From Rebecca billardiae RCC1528 (Eukaryota; Haptophyta): 64,000 nucleotides of DNA. Under the pieces are notes generated by a model. The model had not been told where the DNA came from. It searched no databases and worked only from the letters and a program-made list of their open reading frames with translations. The position numbers were made by a program, and so were the translations under genes. Location of the stretch: positions 992,001 to 1,056,000 of the forward strand of contig OZ251241.1 of NCBI GenBank assembly GCA_965240325.2. Direction: 5' to 3'. Shown piece by piece: positions 19,977-30,296 of the stretch; the stretch's first letter is position 1; each line of letters begins with the position of its first letter.

Positions 19977-20084
19977 TGGCAAGCCGCCTCGCACGGGCAC
20001 GGCTCGGCTGCTGTCGACAATAAGAAGACGACTGCTCCCGTTTGTCAATTGTCATCGATGATGCCTCCGGCTCCGCCGCCACCG

Positions 20085-23000
20085 TCATCGTCGCCGGCAC
20101 AACTCCGAGGGCGACGACAGCGACGATGACGACGACGCTGATGAGTCGTCTTGAGCGGCGCCCTCGTCGACGTCGAAGAGTGCAGGAAGCGCCGAGATCG
20201 GCCAGACCAGCGCTCGTGCTTCAGTCCGGACGGCCGCGTGCGCGCGCATGCCGGGCGCCGCTGGCGACTCGCGCTCAAAGCTCACCGCGGTGTACGCGAC
20301 GACGACGTAGTCGAGGCGCGGAGAGAGCGCGAGGGCGCTGCCGAGCGCGTACGGCGCTTGCAGCGGCAGTGGCGCGGACACGGCGCGCACCCGGTGTGGC
20401 GCGGTGGCGCCGAAGGCATAGAGCCGGTGTTGGCGCGCGCACACGCGCGTGCCTGCCACCACACGCGGCGGCGGGTGCGCAGGCCCGAGCGGCTGGCACG
20501 GTCCGCACAGCAGCCCGATCCTCAGAGCGCGCTGCCGCAGCGCGCGCAGCGTGCCGCCGCACACGGACGACTCCGCGATGGCCACCGACGGTGCGCACAT
20601 GCGCCAGCCAGCAAGCGTGCCGGTTGCTCCGCCCTCGTCCGAGCTTTCGCGCTCGCCCGTGTCGTCGGGGCCGCGTGCGGCCGTGAGCGTGGCCAGAGCG
20701 GGCGAGCGCTCACCTCCGGTCGCGCCAACGAGCTCGAGTGGAGCGGCTGCTCGATCGTCCTGGCTGTCGCGCGGGCAGGCGGTGGCCGCGCACGCTCGCG
20801 CGCGCGGCGTGCGCACGCTCAGCACGTGCTGGCGTGCTTCCACGCCGAGCCTGACAAAGCGCAACTGGTCGCGAGCGTGCCCGCTGCCGCACCGTCCCGC
20901 GCGCGCGTCCGCCTCCGTGCACGCAAATGGCTGCCAGCTGGGCGCGCTCGCCCTCGCGAGGGCGGCGGGCGCAGAGCCCGGCGCCGGAGGGAGCGACCGC
21001 GCCACCTCGTCGCACGCGGAGACTGTGACGCCGAGCGGGCCGCCGGGCGCCCACGGCTGCATGCACAGCTGCACCAGCCGAGGGTGCGCGTGCCGCGCGG
21101 GCTGCGCGCCGTCGCCGCCCGCGCACGCGGCCGCGGCCCCGTCGGCGGCGCAGTCGCACGCTCCGATCCACGCGTGCAGCATAGCACGCTGCGACGGCGG
21201 CTGCGCCCAGGGCGGCTCCGGCGGTGCCAGCGCGGGCTGCTGCCTCGGAGCTGCATCCTGGGCAGCCGCCCGGGCCGCGGCCGAATCGGCGGGCTGCCCC
21301 TCCTCCAGATCGGGGGATGGCTGATCTGCAGATGGCTGATCTGGAGATTGCATCTCGATGACGGCGGGCGCGGGCTCCGGTGCCAGTGGCCGCTGGGGCG
21401 AGCCACCGCCGTCGTCCGGCACGACGGCGCGGGGCGGGGCCCGCGCGCGGTGCCGGCTGAGACCGCCGCGCGCGACCGCCGTCGGCCGAGGCACGATCGG
21501 CTCCGGCGGCGGCCGGCGGCGCAGCTCGCGCCGACGAGGCCGACCCTGGCCGGAGCGCTCGGCGCTGTCGCCCGCCGCGCCGCGCGCCGTCGACGGCATC
21601 GGCGCGCCCAGCTGAACCAGCTGGAGGGCGCCATCGTCGCCTGACGCCGCTCGGAGCAGCGCGCGCCACGCGAGCGGCGCGGCGGCGTCTGCGACGCCCG
21701 AGAGCGCCGGATCCCCCTCCTCCTCCTCCTCCGCTGCGGACGACGCAGCTGCCCTCGACTCCTCACCCAGGGTTGTACCCGTGTCCTCACCCAGATTTGT
21801 TCCACTGTCGCGGCCTCCGCGACCGTCTCGCGCTGGCGGCGCGCCGGCGCACGCGAGCCCAAAGGAGCCGGCGGTGCAGCATGGCTGCCACGCTGCCTCC
21901 TCCTCCTCTGCGCTGCGATTGCCGCTGGCCGACCCGCCAAGGGTCAGCGCGCCTGTGCCCGCGGCTCCGGCTGCCGCCGCGCGGCCGTTGTTGCCGCGCC
22001 GCAGCGGCGCCATTCGGACCGCGCTCGTCAGCTCGTGCGCTGCCAACCGCCCGACCACCCAGCGCGGCAACCCGAGCCCGTCGGGAGCGGCAGCCGCGGC
22101 GTCGGCCGGTGCGCACAGGGCACTCAGTAGCCAGCCGCCCTCCGCCCACACCAGGCTCGGCGCGGCACACGCCGGCGCACCACCGAGCGCCGGCGCCGAC
22201 GCTGCGCCTGCGAGCGCGGCGCGCGGCGCCAGCCTCACGTCTGCCGCGTCGGGCGCGGCGGCGGCGGCGGCGGTGTGCGCGGCGGCGGCAATCGGCGTCC
22301 GCAGAAGCACCACGCGCCCGAGGGCTGCGCGCTCGGGCCGCTCGAGCCCGGGGGCTCCCTCCGACACGGCCGAGTGCCGTGCGCACGGCACAGTGGCAGG
22401 CAGCGCAAGCGCACACAGCAGCAGCAGCACGGCGAGCGGCGCGCGCGCGCCCGCGCGCGCCCACGCCGCGCGCAGCGGCTCTTGCACGGCGGTGACGCCG
22501 AGCGCCGCCGCGGCACAGAGCACCGCACCGGCGTGCACGTCGAAGCGCGCCCAGACCGCGCCCACCGCCGGCTGCAGCAGCAGCTGCAGTAGCCACAGCC
22601 GCCCCAGCGCCGTCAGACGAGCGGGCGCGGCGGCGCCGAGCGCGCGCAGGCACGGATCCGACCCGTGGGCCGCGCCGACGAGCGCGACGCCCGCGAGCGG
22701 CGACAGCGCGCCGAAGCGGACAGCGAGCACGCGCACCCGCGACTGCGGCGGTGGCACGGCGCAGACAAGTGCGCACAGCGCCGCGCACGCCGCGCTCGGC
22801 CCGTAGCAAAGCACGCTGGACAACGCCGCTGGCGGCATCGGGCAGAGCGCGCGCCGGCTGTCCACGCCGACGCTCAGGCGGCGGCCGCCCTGGCCAACCA
22901 GAGCGGCCGCCGCCGCGCCCAGCAAGAACTGCGCGGCGTACGCCGCGCAGTGAGCCCACACGACGGCCGCGTAGCCCCAGCTGCCGTCGACTGCGTCGAT

Positions 23001-26000
23001 GAATGCCGGGTGGAGCGCGGCCGCGGCGGCGTGCGCGCGCGCGGCCGCGGCGGCAGCCACAGCGCACGAGTCGTCTTGCTCGACGCACGCCGCGCCCGGG
23101 CCCAGCCGCGCGCGCCGCCCGGAGGCTGCTGCGGAGGCGAGGGCCGCAGCGCGCGAGCCAGCGGCGCGCGGCCGTGCGATGGCGGCGCTCAGCGCGGCGA
23201 GCGCCCAGGGCACAGCCGCCGCGGCCGCGAGCAGCACCGCGGCGCGCTCGGCGCGCGAGCCCGCGGCGCCCACCTGCGCGAGAGCGCGCGCGCGCAGCAG
23301 CTGCCACAGTGCGCCGCACAGCGGCAGGCAGGCTAGGAACCACGCATGGGCCAGCGCGCCGCGCGCGGCCTCGGACGGGGCGAGGAGAGGAGCGAGCCAG
23401 AGCGCACGCAGGGCGCGCGCCAAGGCCGGCCCCGCCTCGGCGCACGGCGCGACGCAGGCCGCCACGCCCGTGGCGAGTGCGTAGGTGCACCAGCTGTTGG
23501 CGAGCGCGCCCGCTGCGGCGCCGGGCGCGCCCACCGCGGCACTGGCTGCGCGCAGCGCTTCTCGAGCCCAGGGCAGCGGCGCTGCCCAGGCAGCAGAGCG
23601 AGGGGACTGCGGCGAGGCACGCGAGCGCGAGGCGGCGCCACCGCTGGCGTGCATCACCGGCGTGAGCTCCTGGAGACCCTCCTCCTCCTCCTCCTCCTCC
23701 TCCTCCTCCTCCTCCCCCTCGCCATCATCATCATCACCCGGCGACTGCTGCTGCTGCGGCTGCCGTGGCCGCGGCTGCTGTGGCTGCGGCGGCGCCTCGT
23801 CCGCCTGCTTCCGTGCGCCCTCCTCCGCCGCGGCCTCCGCGCCCACCACCTCCGCATCCAACGCCCCAGCGCCCCTCGGCTCAAGCTCAAGCTCCACAGC
23901 TCGCGCCTCGAGCGCCCCGACGCCGCCGCCGGCCGCAAGCTCGCGCCGCGCGCTCAAGGCAGGCCGAGAGGCATCAGCCAAGGGCCTGGCGGCGTGCTGC
24001 TGCTTCGTGGCAGCCGCGGGCGTGAGGCCAGCCACTGCCGAGCGCCAAGCCACGCTGAAGCCCGCGGAGAGGAAAAGAATAGGCACCCACAGCCCGCCCC
24101 ACGCGCTCGCCCGATCAGTGAGGCCGCGCAGCCAGCCACCGCCCTCGCCGCCAGCCAGGATCGGCGCGGGGCCAGCCGTGCCGCCAAGGCCGAGGCCAAA
24201 CGCCAGGTGCGAGCTCGCCGCGAAGCGCAGGAGCGACAGCGCCACCAAAGCCGGCGTGGCGGCCGCGGCGCCAGCCGAGGACGACAGCGAGGGCGTGCCT
24301 TCCGCGTCGCCTCGCGCCGCGCCGGCCGCGCGCTGCCCGGTCGCCCACAGGGCACAGCCCAGCCAGCACGCCGCCGAGAGAAGATTCCGGAAGTTTCCGC
24401 TGGCCTCGTACCACTTCGGCGGCGGCGGCGGCGGCGGCGGCGCGGGCGGCGCGGGCGGCGCGCCGTGCGCGCGGCGCGCCTCCTCGAGGAGCGCATCCGC
24501 GAGTGCCTCCTCGCCCACCAGCTCGCGCAGCGCCTCAGGCGCCCCCGGTGCCGAGACATATCTCGCCGCGGCGAGGAGCTCCGCCAGCTGTGGGTCATCT
24601 GGCGGCGCGCGCGCTGACGACAGCGGCAGCGTGAGCTGGACGTCGACTTCACACCGCGCGGCCACGACGCGCTGCCACGGGCACGGCGGCGGCCTGCGCG
24701 GGCTGGTGGCCGCGGCGGCCGCCGAGGCCGGCGCGCCGGCGCCGCTCGCGCCGCCGCCGCGCGCGCCGCTCGCCGCCGCGCACGCGTGCCTCCGGAAGCA
24801 GAGCGGAGCGAACCGAGCAGTCTCTGCGCACTCCGCTGTGGCCGCGACCGCCGAGGCGGCGGCTCCGAGCAGCTCGCTCCCAGCGCTGCCGGCATCGGCG
24901 GCAGAAGCGTCGGCGCCAAAGGCCGCGTGGACGCCCGTCGGCGCAGGGCTGGCGGCAGCGCCGGAGCCAGCAGCGTCACCAATCGCTGCAAGGCCCCCCA
25001 GACTGCGCTCGGTCGTGGCCGCGGCCGCGGCGCGCCGAACAGTGGAGCGAGCGCACACCGGCGCAAGGAGAAGCTGCGCGCGCCACGTGGACACCAGCGC
25101 CGACCAGTACGGCCCGATCGCCTCGTCCCGGCCCTCCGTAGACGCGAGCATCGCGTCCGTCAGCCCTCGGCCGTTGAGCGCCTCCAGGCTCGGAGGCGGC
25201 GGCGGCGCCACTGTCCCCTCTGCCTCATCGTCCGCTGGCGCCTCGCCGCTTCGCGTGCCGTTGGGCAGCGCGCGCGCCGCGACGAGCCAGAGCGCGCGGC
25301 GGATCGCGGCGGCGGGGTCGGGCGCGACGGAGGGCTCGTGCCCGACGAGGCAGTGCGCGCCCGCCACCTCGCACTCGCGCCGCAGCGCCCGGAAGAGCGG
25401 CGGAAGCGCAGAGCCGAACGCCTTGGCCATGGGCGATGCCATCGCGCGCGCGTCCGCGCCCGTGCGCCGCCGCATGCGCGAGAGCTCGGCGCTCCGGCAC
25501 TCGCGCACGTCGAGGGCGCACGCCGCATACGCGTGCGCGCCCAGCTCCACGTACGCCACCCTCCGCGCCGCGCCCGCCTGGCGCTCGGCGCCGTCCGCGC
25601 CGCCGGCCAGCCCGGAGCGTTGTGATCTGTCCCCCAGCGCGACTCCCGTTTGCAGGAGCTGCTGCGCGTCGCCCGGGAAGGGCGCGGCGAGGTAGCTGAC
25701 GCGTGCGACGGCGTGCGAGACGACGGGTGCGCCGAGCAGCTCGCGCATCCTCGCCACCGTCTCCCCGGCAAGGGCTCCCGTCTCGTGCTCGCGCCTGAGC
25801 AGCCCTTTCGGAAGCACCGCCGCGCGGCTCAGCTCAGCGCGCATGGCGCGCGGCGAGACCACAAAGTCCGCGGCCGAGGCGGACAGCTGGGTGGAGATAC
25901 GCGCGTGCTCGCCGGCCGAGCCGCTCATCGCCTGCACCAGCGCGAGCGTCATGTGCAGCGCGGGCTCGGCGCCGACGACCACGAGATGCACGCCCGCAAG

Positions 26001-26195
26001 GCAGTCGAGAATCTCCGGCCGAGAGAAGATGTGGTAGTGGCACTCGGCGCCCGCCGGCGAGACGGCCGCTGTCCCCGGCGCGTACGTGAGGGAGCCGTTG
26101 CTCGCAGAGCAGCGCGGCGTGCACGCCGCGCCGGGCGCATGACCGGCACCGGCCACAAGTGCAGCGACGACAATGGCGCACGGCACCGCCGCCAT
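20085..26195 (-). CDS. Very large intronless multi-pass protein, possible esterase-like ectodomain plus acyltransferase-3-like membrane region
   Basis: One uninterrupted frame of 2036 residues from the ATG at 26195 (another in-frame ATG at 26246 adds 17 basic residues). It begins with a clear signal peptide (AIVVAALVAGAGHAPGAA). An N-terminal lumenal region (~590 residues) has CHYHIFSRPEILDCLAGVH followed by LVVVGAEP, which resembles the FxGDS block of PC-esterase/NXPE/CASD1 ectodomains, but GDS is replaced by GAE. Then come at least ten hydrophobic segments (about 590-1265) with RFAASSHLAFG and GGLWVPILFLSAGF, suggestive of acyltransferase-3/CAS1-type O-acyl transferases. A poly-Glu loop (CCT repeat) lies between early helices. 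The last ~750 residues are Ala/Pro-rich with scattered Cys and no known domain. Function is inference only; the reading frame is supported by leader and helices. It is divergent from the EF-hand gene. Confidence 0.7.
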   Translation of the reverse strand: MAAVPCAIVVAALVAGAGHAPGAACTPRCSASNGSLTYAPGTAAVSPAGAECHYHIFSRPEILDCLAGVHLVVVGAEPALHMTLALVQAMSGSAGEHARISTQLSASAADFVVSPRAMRAELSRAAVLPKGLLRREHETGALAGETVARMRELLGAPVVSHAVARVSYLAAPFPGDAQQLLQTGVALGDRSQRSGLAGGADGAERQAGAARRVAYVELGAHAYAACALDVRECRSAELSRMRRRTGADARAMASPMAKAFGSALPPLFRALRRECEVAGAHCLVGHEPSVAPDPAAAIRRALWLVAARALPNGTRSGEAPADDEAEGTVAPPPPPSLEALNGRGLTDAMLASTEGRDEAIGPYWSALVSTWRAQLLLAPVCARSTVRRAAAAATTERSLGGLAAIGDAAGSGAAASPAPTGVHAAFGADASAADAGSAGSELLGAAASAVAATAECAETARFAPLCFRRHACAAASGARGGGASGAGAPASAAAAATSPRRPPPCPWQRVVAARCEVDVQLTLPLSSARAPPDDPQLAELLAAARYVSAPGAPEALRELVGEEALADALLEEARRAHGAPPAPPAPPPPPPPPKWYEASGNFRNLLSAACWLGCALWATGQRAAGAARGDAEGTPSLSSSAGAAAATPALVALSLLRFAASSHLAFGLGLGGTAGPAPILAGGEGGGWLRGLTDRASAWGGLWVPILFLSAGFSVAWRSAVAGLTPAAATKQQHAARPLADASRPALSARRELAAGGGVGALEARAVELELEPRGAGALDAEVVGAEAAAEEGARKQADEAPPQPQQPRPRQPQQQQSPGDDDDGEGEEEEEEEEEEEEGLQELTPVMHASGGAASRSRASPQSPRSAAWAAPLPWAREALRAASAAVGAPGAAAGALANSWCTYALATGVAACVAPCAEAGPALARALRALWLAPLLAPSEAARGALAHAWFLACLPLCGALWQLLRARALAQVGAAGSRAERAAVLLAAAAAVPWALAALSAAIARPRAAGSRAAALASAAASGRRARLGPGAACVEQDDSCAVAAAAAARAHAAAAALHPAFIDAVDGSWGYAAVVWAHCAAYAAQFLLGAAAAALVGQGGRRLSVGVDSRRALCPMPPAALSSVLCYGPSAACAALCALVCAVPPPQSRVRVLAVRFGALSPLAGVALVGAAHGSDPCLRALGAAAPARLTALGRLWLLQLLLQPAVGAVWARFDVHAGAVLCAAAALGVTAVQEPLRAAWARAGARAPLAVLLLLCALALPATVPCARHSAVSEGAPGLERPERAALGRVVLLRTPIAAAAHTAAAAAAPDAADVRLAPRAALAGAASAPALGGAPACAAPSLVWAEGGWLLSALCAPADAAAAAPDGLGLPRWVVGRLAAHELTSAVRMAPLRRGNNGRAAAAGAAGTGALTLGGSASGNRSAEEEEAAWQPCCTAGSFGLACAGAPPARDGRGGRDSGTNLGEDTGTTLGEESRAAASSAAEEEEEGDPALSGVADAAAPLAWRALLRAASGDDGALQLVQLGAPMPSTARGAAGDSAERSGQGRPRRRELRRRPPPEPIVPRPTAVARGGLSRHRARAPPRAVVPDDGGGSPQRPLAPEPAPAVIEMQSPDQPSADQPSPDLEEGQPADSAAARAAAQDAAPRQQPALAPPEPPWAQPPSQRAMLHAWIGACDCAADGAAAACAGGDGAQPARHAHPRLVQLCMQPWAPGGPLGVTVSACDEVARSLPPAPGSAPAALARASAPSWQPFACTEADARAGRCGSGHARDQLRFVRLGVEARQHVLSVRTPRARACAATACPRDSQDDRAAAPLELVGATGGERSPALATLTAARGPDDTGERESSDEGGATGTLAGWRMCAPSVAIAESSVCGGTLRALRQRALRIGLLCGPCQPLGPAHPPPRVVAGTRVCARQHRLYAFGATAPHRVRAVSAPLPLQAPYALGSALALSPRLDYVVVAYTAVSFERESPAAPGMRAHAAVRTEARALVWPISALPALFDVDEGAAQDDSSASSSSSLSSPSELCRRR
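23678..23716 (-). repeat. CCT/GGA trinucleotide run encoding poly-Glu
   Basis: About 13 consecutive cct units on the plus strand. On the minus strand they encode an uninterrupted Glu run in a cytosolic or lumenal loop of the large membrane protein. Likely length-polymorphic. Confidence 0.9.
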
Positions 26196-26378
26196 CGTGG
26201 CGTTCTGAGTTGCGAGTTTCTTTTTCGACCGCTGCGCCCTTTTCATGGCGGCCTTCCGGTCGCCCCAGTTTGCCTGTTACACGCGCGCGCTCCGCCACTG
26301 ATAACGATATCGCGCGCGGCATCGATGGCATCCGAGCACTGACCGGCGCAAGGAGGCGACCCGGCGTGCTCAGCAGGC
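26196..26378. promoter_or_regulatory. Candidate shared promoter of the large membrane protein and EF-hand genes
   Basis: 183 bp between divergent starts (132 bp if the upstream ATG at 26246 is used). A T-rich patch (tttctttttcg, about 26217-26227) and the word gttctgagttgcgag stand out from the GC background. No canonical box is visible. Confidence 0.3.
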
Positions 26379-28385
26379 ATGTCTGCTCGGGTCGAACGCC
26401 GCCCGAGTGGCCTGACCAACCGGTCACAGGCCGCCCAGCAGCAGCAGCAGCAGCAGCAGCATCAGCCGACGCCACCGCAGTCGGCCCCAGCCCAGCATCC
26501 GTCGCAACCCGGCTCGGCGCGGCAAGGCAGCCGCCCGCCGTCACACCGCGCGCCGCCCACGGGTGGCGGTAGCGCCGCACCGCCCCCGGGCACGCGCGAG
26601 GGTCAGCGCAGGGGCTTGAATACGACGTCGGGCAGCAACCTCTTCGCGAAGATGCGCCAGCGCTTCACGCCGGAGGAGCGCTCGCGCCAGCGCCAGCTGA
26701 TGAGCGAGATCCGCGACCGCATGGCGGTGCGCCACTTCAAGATGCAGGAGGCGTTCCGCGAGCTGGACGAGGACAAGTCGGGCTCCGTAGACGTGATGGA
26801 GTTCGTCAACGTGCTGCGCAAGGCGCACATCGACCTCCCCGACAAGGACCAGAAGCTCCTCTTCGCGTTTGCCGATGATGATTCGAACGGGCGGATCAAG
26901 TATGATGAGTTTGTCGCAGCGCTCGAGCGCACCGGGCCGTGGGGCTCGCGGTACTACGGGCTGCCGCCGGAGGAGATGAATGAGCAGGTGCTCGGGCTGA
27001 TGAACAAGTACGCCAAGTCGGTGCGTGCTCGCCGCGTGCACACCCGTGCGCGCGCGATGCCGGTGCGTGCCCCGCTGCGGCGATCGGCGCGCTGAGCGCC
27101 GCCCGGCGCGCGCGCGCCTGCCCGGCGCGCACCGCAGGAGTTCGCGTCGGAGATGGGCCAGCGCATCGAGCGTGGCTCGGCGGGGCGGATGCGCTACTAT
27201 CACATGCTCGATCGGGACTCGGACGGCTATGTCTCGAAGGAGGACTTTTTGGAGGGCGCCCGGTGCGCGCCACGCGCTGTGCCGCGCGCTGCGCCGCGCG
27301 CTGCTGCGCCGCACGCTGCGCTGGTGGCCGCAGTGCCCTGACGGCTCACGCGTGCCACGGCCGCCGCCGCCGCTGCCGCCGCTGCCGCTGCGCAGCGCGC
27401 TCAACATGCCGCGCGAGTACGAGCCCGAGGTGCACCACATGTTCGACGAGCTCACCGACGCGCAGGGCGGCGACGGCCGCCTCAACTTCCCCCTCTTTGG
27501 CGAGCTGCTCACGCCGCTGCCCGACCTCACCGGCACGGGGCCGTTCGGCGGCGACTATCGGCTGAAGGAGATCTCGGCGATCAACAACAGGATCGCGACG
27601 CTCGACCAGCAGATGGGGCAGCACCCCGTGGCGAAGCGGTATGAGACCGGGATGAAGACGCTCGCCGAGACCTGGCGCTATGAGGCGGGCGCGCCCAATG
27701 GCGAGGGCCCGGTTGCGCCGCCGCGGCCGAGCCTCGGCTCGACCGACACGCTCCGGTTCGCGCGATCGCACACGGGCCTCGCGGCGAAGGGGCACGCCGA
27801 GCGGACGCTCGAGCCCGGCTCGTACGTCGTGGACGCCGAGCTGAAGCAGCGCGCGGCGACGGCCGCGCGGCTCGGGACTGACCTGACACTGAGCAAGCGC
27901 AAGGTGGTCCCCAGGCGGACCGTGCGCGGCGTGTTCAACAAAGGCACGCACGCCAACCTGATCCAGCCCGTGCCCGAGGCGGCCATGTTCCTGCCGGAGT
28001 CGGAGCGGCTGCAGCGGATCGAGCACTTCGCCGACAAGTGGGACTGGAAGGCGGACGCGCGCAAGAAGGAGGCCACGCTCCGCGCGCGCGCTGAGCGGCG
28101 CGCGGACAATGAGATGCGCGTCGCCGACATGGTTCGGGTGCGTGCGCTAGGCGCTCCTCCTCCCCCTTGCCCGCGCGCGCGGCTTTGGCGCGAGGCATTC
28201 GCCTTGCCGCCCACCCTGGCACCACGAGGCCACTCACACGCCCCCTCGCGCCGCGCGCCGCGCGCGCCGCGACAACCGCTGCGCAGACGAGGCAGGAGAT
28301 GGTCGACTTCACCGAGCTTGCACGCTCGCGCGCGCTTGGCATGCAGGGCCTGTGGATGATGGAGCGCACGCGAGGGCAGCTCTGA
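26379..28385 (+). CDS. EF-hand calcium-binding protein with poly-Gln N-terminus
   Basis: Exons 26379-27020, 27138-27262, 27396-28137 and 28296-28385 give 532 residues. The N-terminal ~85 residues are Gln/Pro/Ser-rich, with a (CAG)8 run at 26436-26459. Three canonical EF-hand loops follow: DEDKSGSVDVME, DDDSNGRIKYDE and, within exon 2, DRDSDGYVSKED. A fourth, degenerate hand (FDELTDAQGGDGRLNFPLF) starts exon 3. The remainder is a basic, helical tail (WDWKADARKKEATLRARAERR) with no known domain. The small exon carries exactly one EF-hand, and splicing keeps frame at all three introns. The last acceptor could instead be 28287, adding TRQ. The architecture resembles axonemal or cytoskeletal EF-hand proteins, but the family is not pinned down. 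Confidence 0.83.
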
Positions 28386-28835
28386 CGCTCGGCTCGCTGC
28401 TGCCCTCGCCGGCTTGCGGCGCTTGGGCTCGATCGGTCGGCGGCGGCCGTCAGGCCCGTAGCCTACGCACTGAGTCAGGCGGCGCCCACACGGCACGCCG
28501 CCAGGATGATCCGCCCAAGTACTGTCACGGTCCGATTTAGGCCACTGGCAGTACTCGGGACCGTAACTTGGCTGAGACTGTCAGGTTGCTCGGCAGGTCT
28601 GCGGAGTGCGGCCGGTCCCAGTCGTCAGCGGTCAGCGGGCTCAGCTGTGGACTCCGCGGAGTCCGGTGTAGTGGAGAAGGATGCTCGGGCTGATAACAGT
28701 GCTGGTGGTGAGCGCCAGCAGCGTGGCCGCATGCCCGCGAAATGCGCATGGGCTGCGAGTGCATATGCCTACAGTACCCCCGCGCTCGCCTGTACTGCGA
28801 CTGGTCAACTGAGTCTGAGTCTGAGATGAGGACGC
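28386..28835. other. Convergent intergenic spacer
   Basis: 450 bp between two 3' ends. No gene is seen; short ORFs on both strands lack motifs. Base composition is less GC-extreme than in the flanking coding regions. Confidence 0.5.
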
Positions 28836-30153
28836 TTAGCGGCACAGCCACAAGCCCGCGTATGAGGCGTAGAAGAGCCCCCAGCACTTCATGTAGAAGG
28901 CGTACACGGCCTTCGGGTCGGCCACGTCCACTTTGCCCGCGAGTGTGCGCACGATACCCGCGAAGGCTGCGGCGATGCCAGCCCCCAGGATGCGCCATCC
29001 GGCGAGCGCGGGCCACACGGCCGGGTCAGCCGCGCTGCTGAGCACGACTGCGCCGAGCAGCGCGAGCGCGACCGCGCCGAACGCCGCCTGCAGCGCGCCC
29101 GTCGCCAGGTTGAAGATGCGCTGCCGGCCGAACTGGATCGAGAACGTCGAGATCCCCACCGCGCGGTCGCCCGCCACGTCCGGCACGTCCTTGAGCAGCG
29201 CGATCACGACACCAAACAGCATGTAGAATGCCGTGGCCGCGACGCAGCGCGGGTTCAGCGCGGCGTCGGCGACGCCGTACACCACGCGCGAGGCGTGCGT
29301 GAAGAAGCCCCAGTTGACCAGCGCGCCGCGCACCGACGTGATGCACAGCCCGGCGAAGAGCGGGAATCGCTTCAGCCGCAGCGGCGGCAGCGAGTACGCC
29401 GTGCCGAGGGCGACAGAGCCGAGCAGCACACCGCGCAGCGCGGGCGAGCTGAGCGCGCTCGGCAGCAGGCAGCCGAGCCCGAGCCCGCCGACCAGGCACG
29501 CGACGGAGATCGCGATCCCCTGCACCACCGTGAAGTCGCCCTTGGCCAGCGGCAGGTAGGGCTTGTTGATCCGGTCCGCCTCGACGTCCAGCACCTGAGC
29601 GGGCCGGTGCCGCCCGCACGGAGCAGCACCAGGGGGCGCAGCACAGGGCGGCAGTGGGCGCACGGGCGCGGGCGGTCGGCGGTCGGCGCGAGTGGTCGGG
29701 TCGCGAACGGATGAGGGCGTGCGTGGCGCACGTGCCCTCCTGGCTGCCCACCTGGTTCAGCCCGACGATGTATACGTTGATCAGCAGCGACGGGAGGAGA
29801 ACGAACGCGATCGATTCGAGGAGCGGGCGCAGGGGGAGCGCGACGCCGACGGGCGCGGCGAACATGTGGAGAGCGGGGATGCATATGGCCGAGCCGACCA
29901 GCGTGTGCGGCCGCGTGAAATTCCACAGCGCACCCAGCGTGTGCGCGATGCCGTGTGCGCTCACCGAAGCCACTGCCAGATCGTCGGCAAGAGATTCGTC
30001 GCCCGCCACCGTCCTCGCCGCCGTCGAGTGGATAAGGGCCGCGTGGCGGCCGAGGCGCGCCGCGCGGACGACCGGTCGGCCGCCATGCAGCACCTGCGAG
30101 CCAAGCGGCCCCGCGGCGAGGCCGAGGGCTAGCGTGACGAGCGACGCAACCAT
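28836..30153 (-). CDS. UbiA-family homogentisate prenyltransferase (phytyl- or solanesyl-), plastid
   Basis: Two exons, 30153-29752 and 29594-28836, give 386 residues. The first Asp-rich motif is rebuilt exactly across the intron: NVYIVGLNQ joined to VLDVEADRINKPYLPLAKG. The second is KDVPDVAGDRAVGI. About eight or nine membrane helices are visible, and FTRPHTLVGSA is typical of plant and algal VTE2/HST. These enzymes condense homogentisate with phytyl- or solanesyl-diphosphate in plastid membranes to make tocopherol or plastoquinone; I favour the phytyltransferase but cannot separate them by eye. The N-terminus is a signal-like hydrophobic stretch (VASLVTLALGLAAG) plus an Arg/Ala-rich presequence, as expected for a secondary plastid. 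The ATG at 30153 was chosen because 30162 is GTG. Confidence 0.9.
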
Positions 30154-30296
30154 CACGTGCACACTGCGCGCGCACGCACTTTGATGCGGCGAGCCGTGAC
30201 GAAGCAGCGCGAGACGCCGGTGCGCGACAGCCCGCCTGTTTGCCCGTTGACAGTGGCTGTCCGGGAGCTCCCGGAATCAGAGTCTGAAGCGCGGAT

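Noticed and set aside
20042-21644. Plus-strand frames at 20042-20686 and 20151-21644
   Set aside because: Both are antisense to the C-terminal part of the large minus-strand gene and show only Arg/Ala-rich composition.
23485-25695. 736-codon plus-strand frame antisense to the large membrane-protein gene
   Set aside because: In very GC-rich coding DNA the antisense frames are often open. This one has no motifs, no plausible start and only Ala/Ser/Pro/Arg composition, while the minus frame has a signal peptide and helices.
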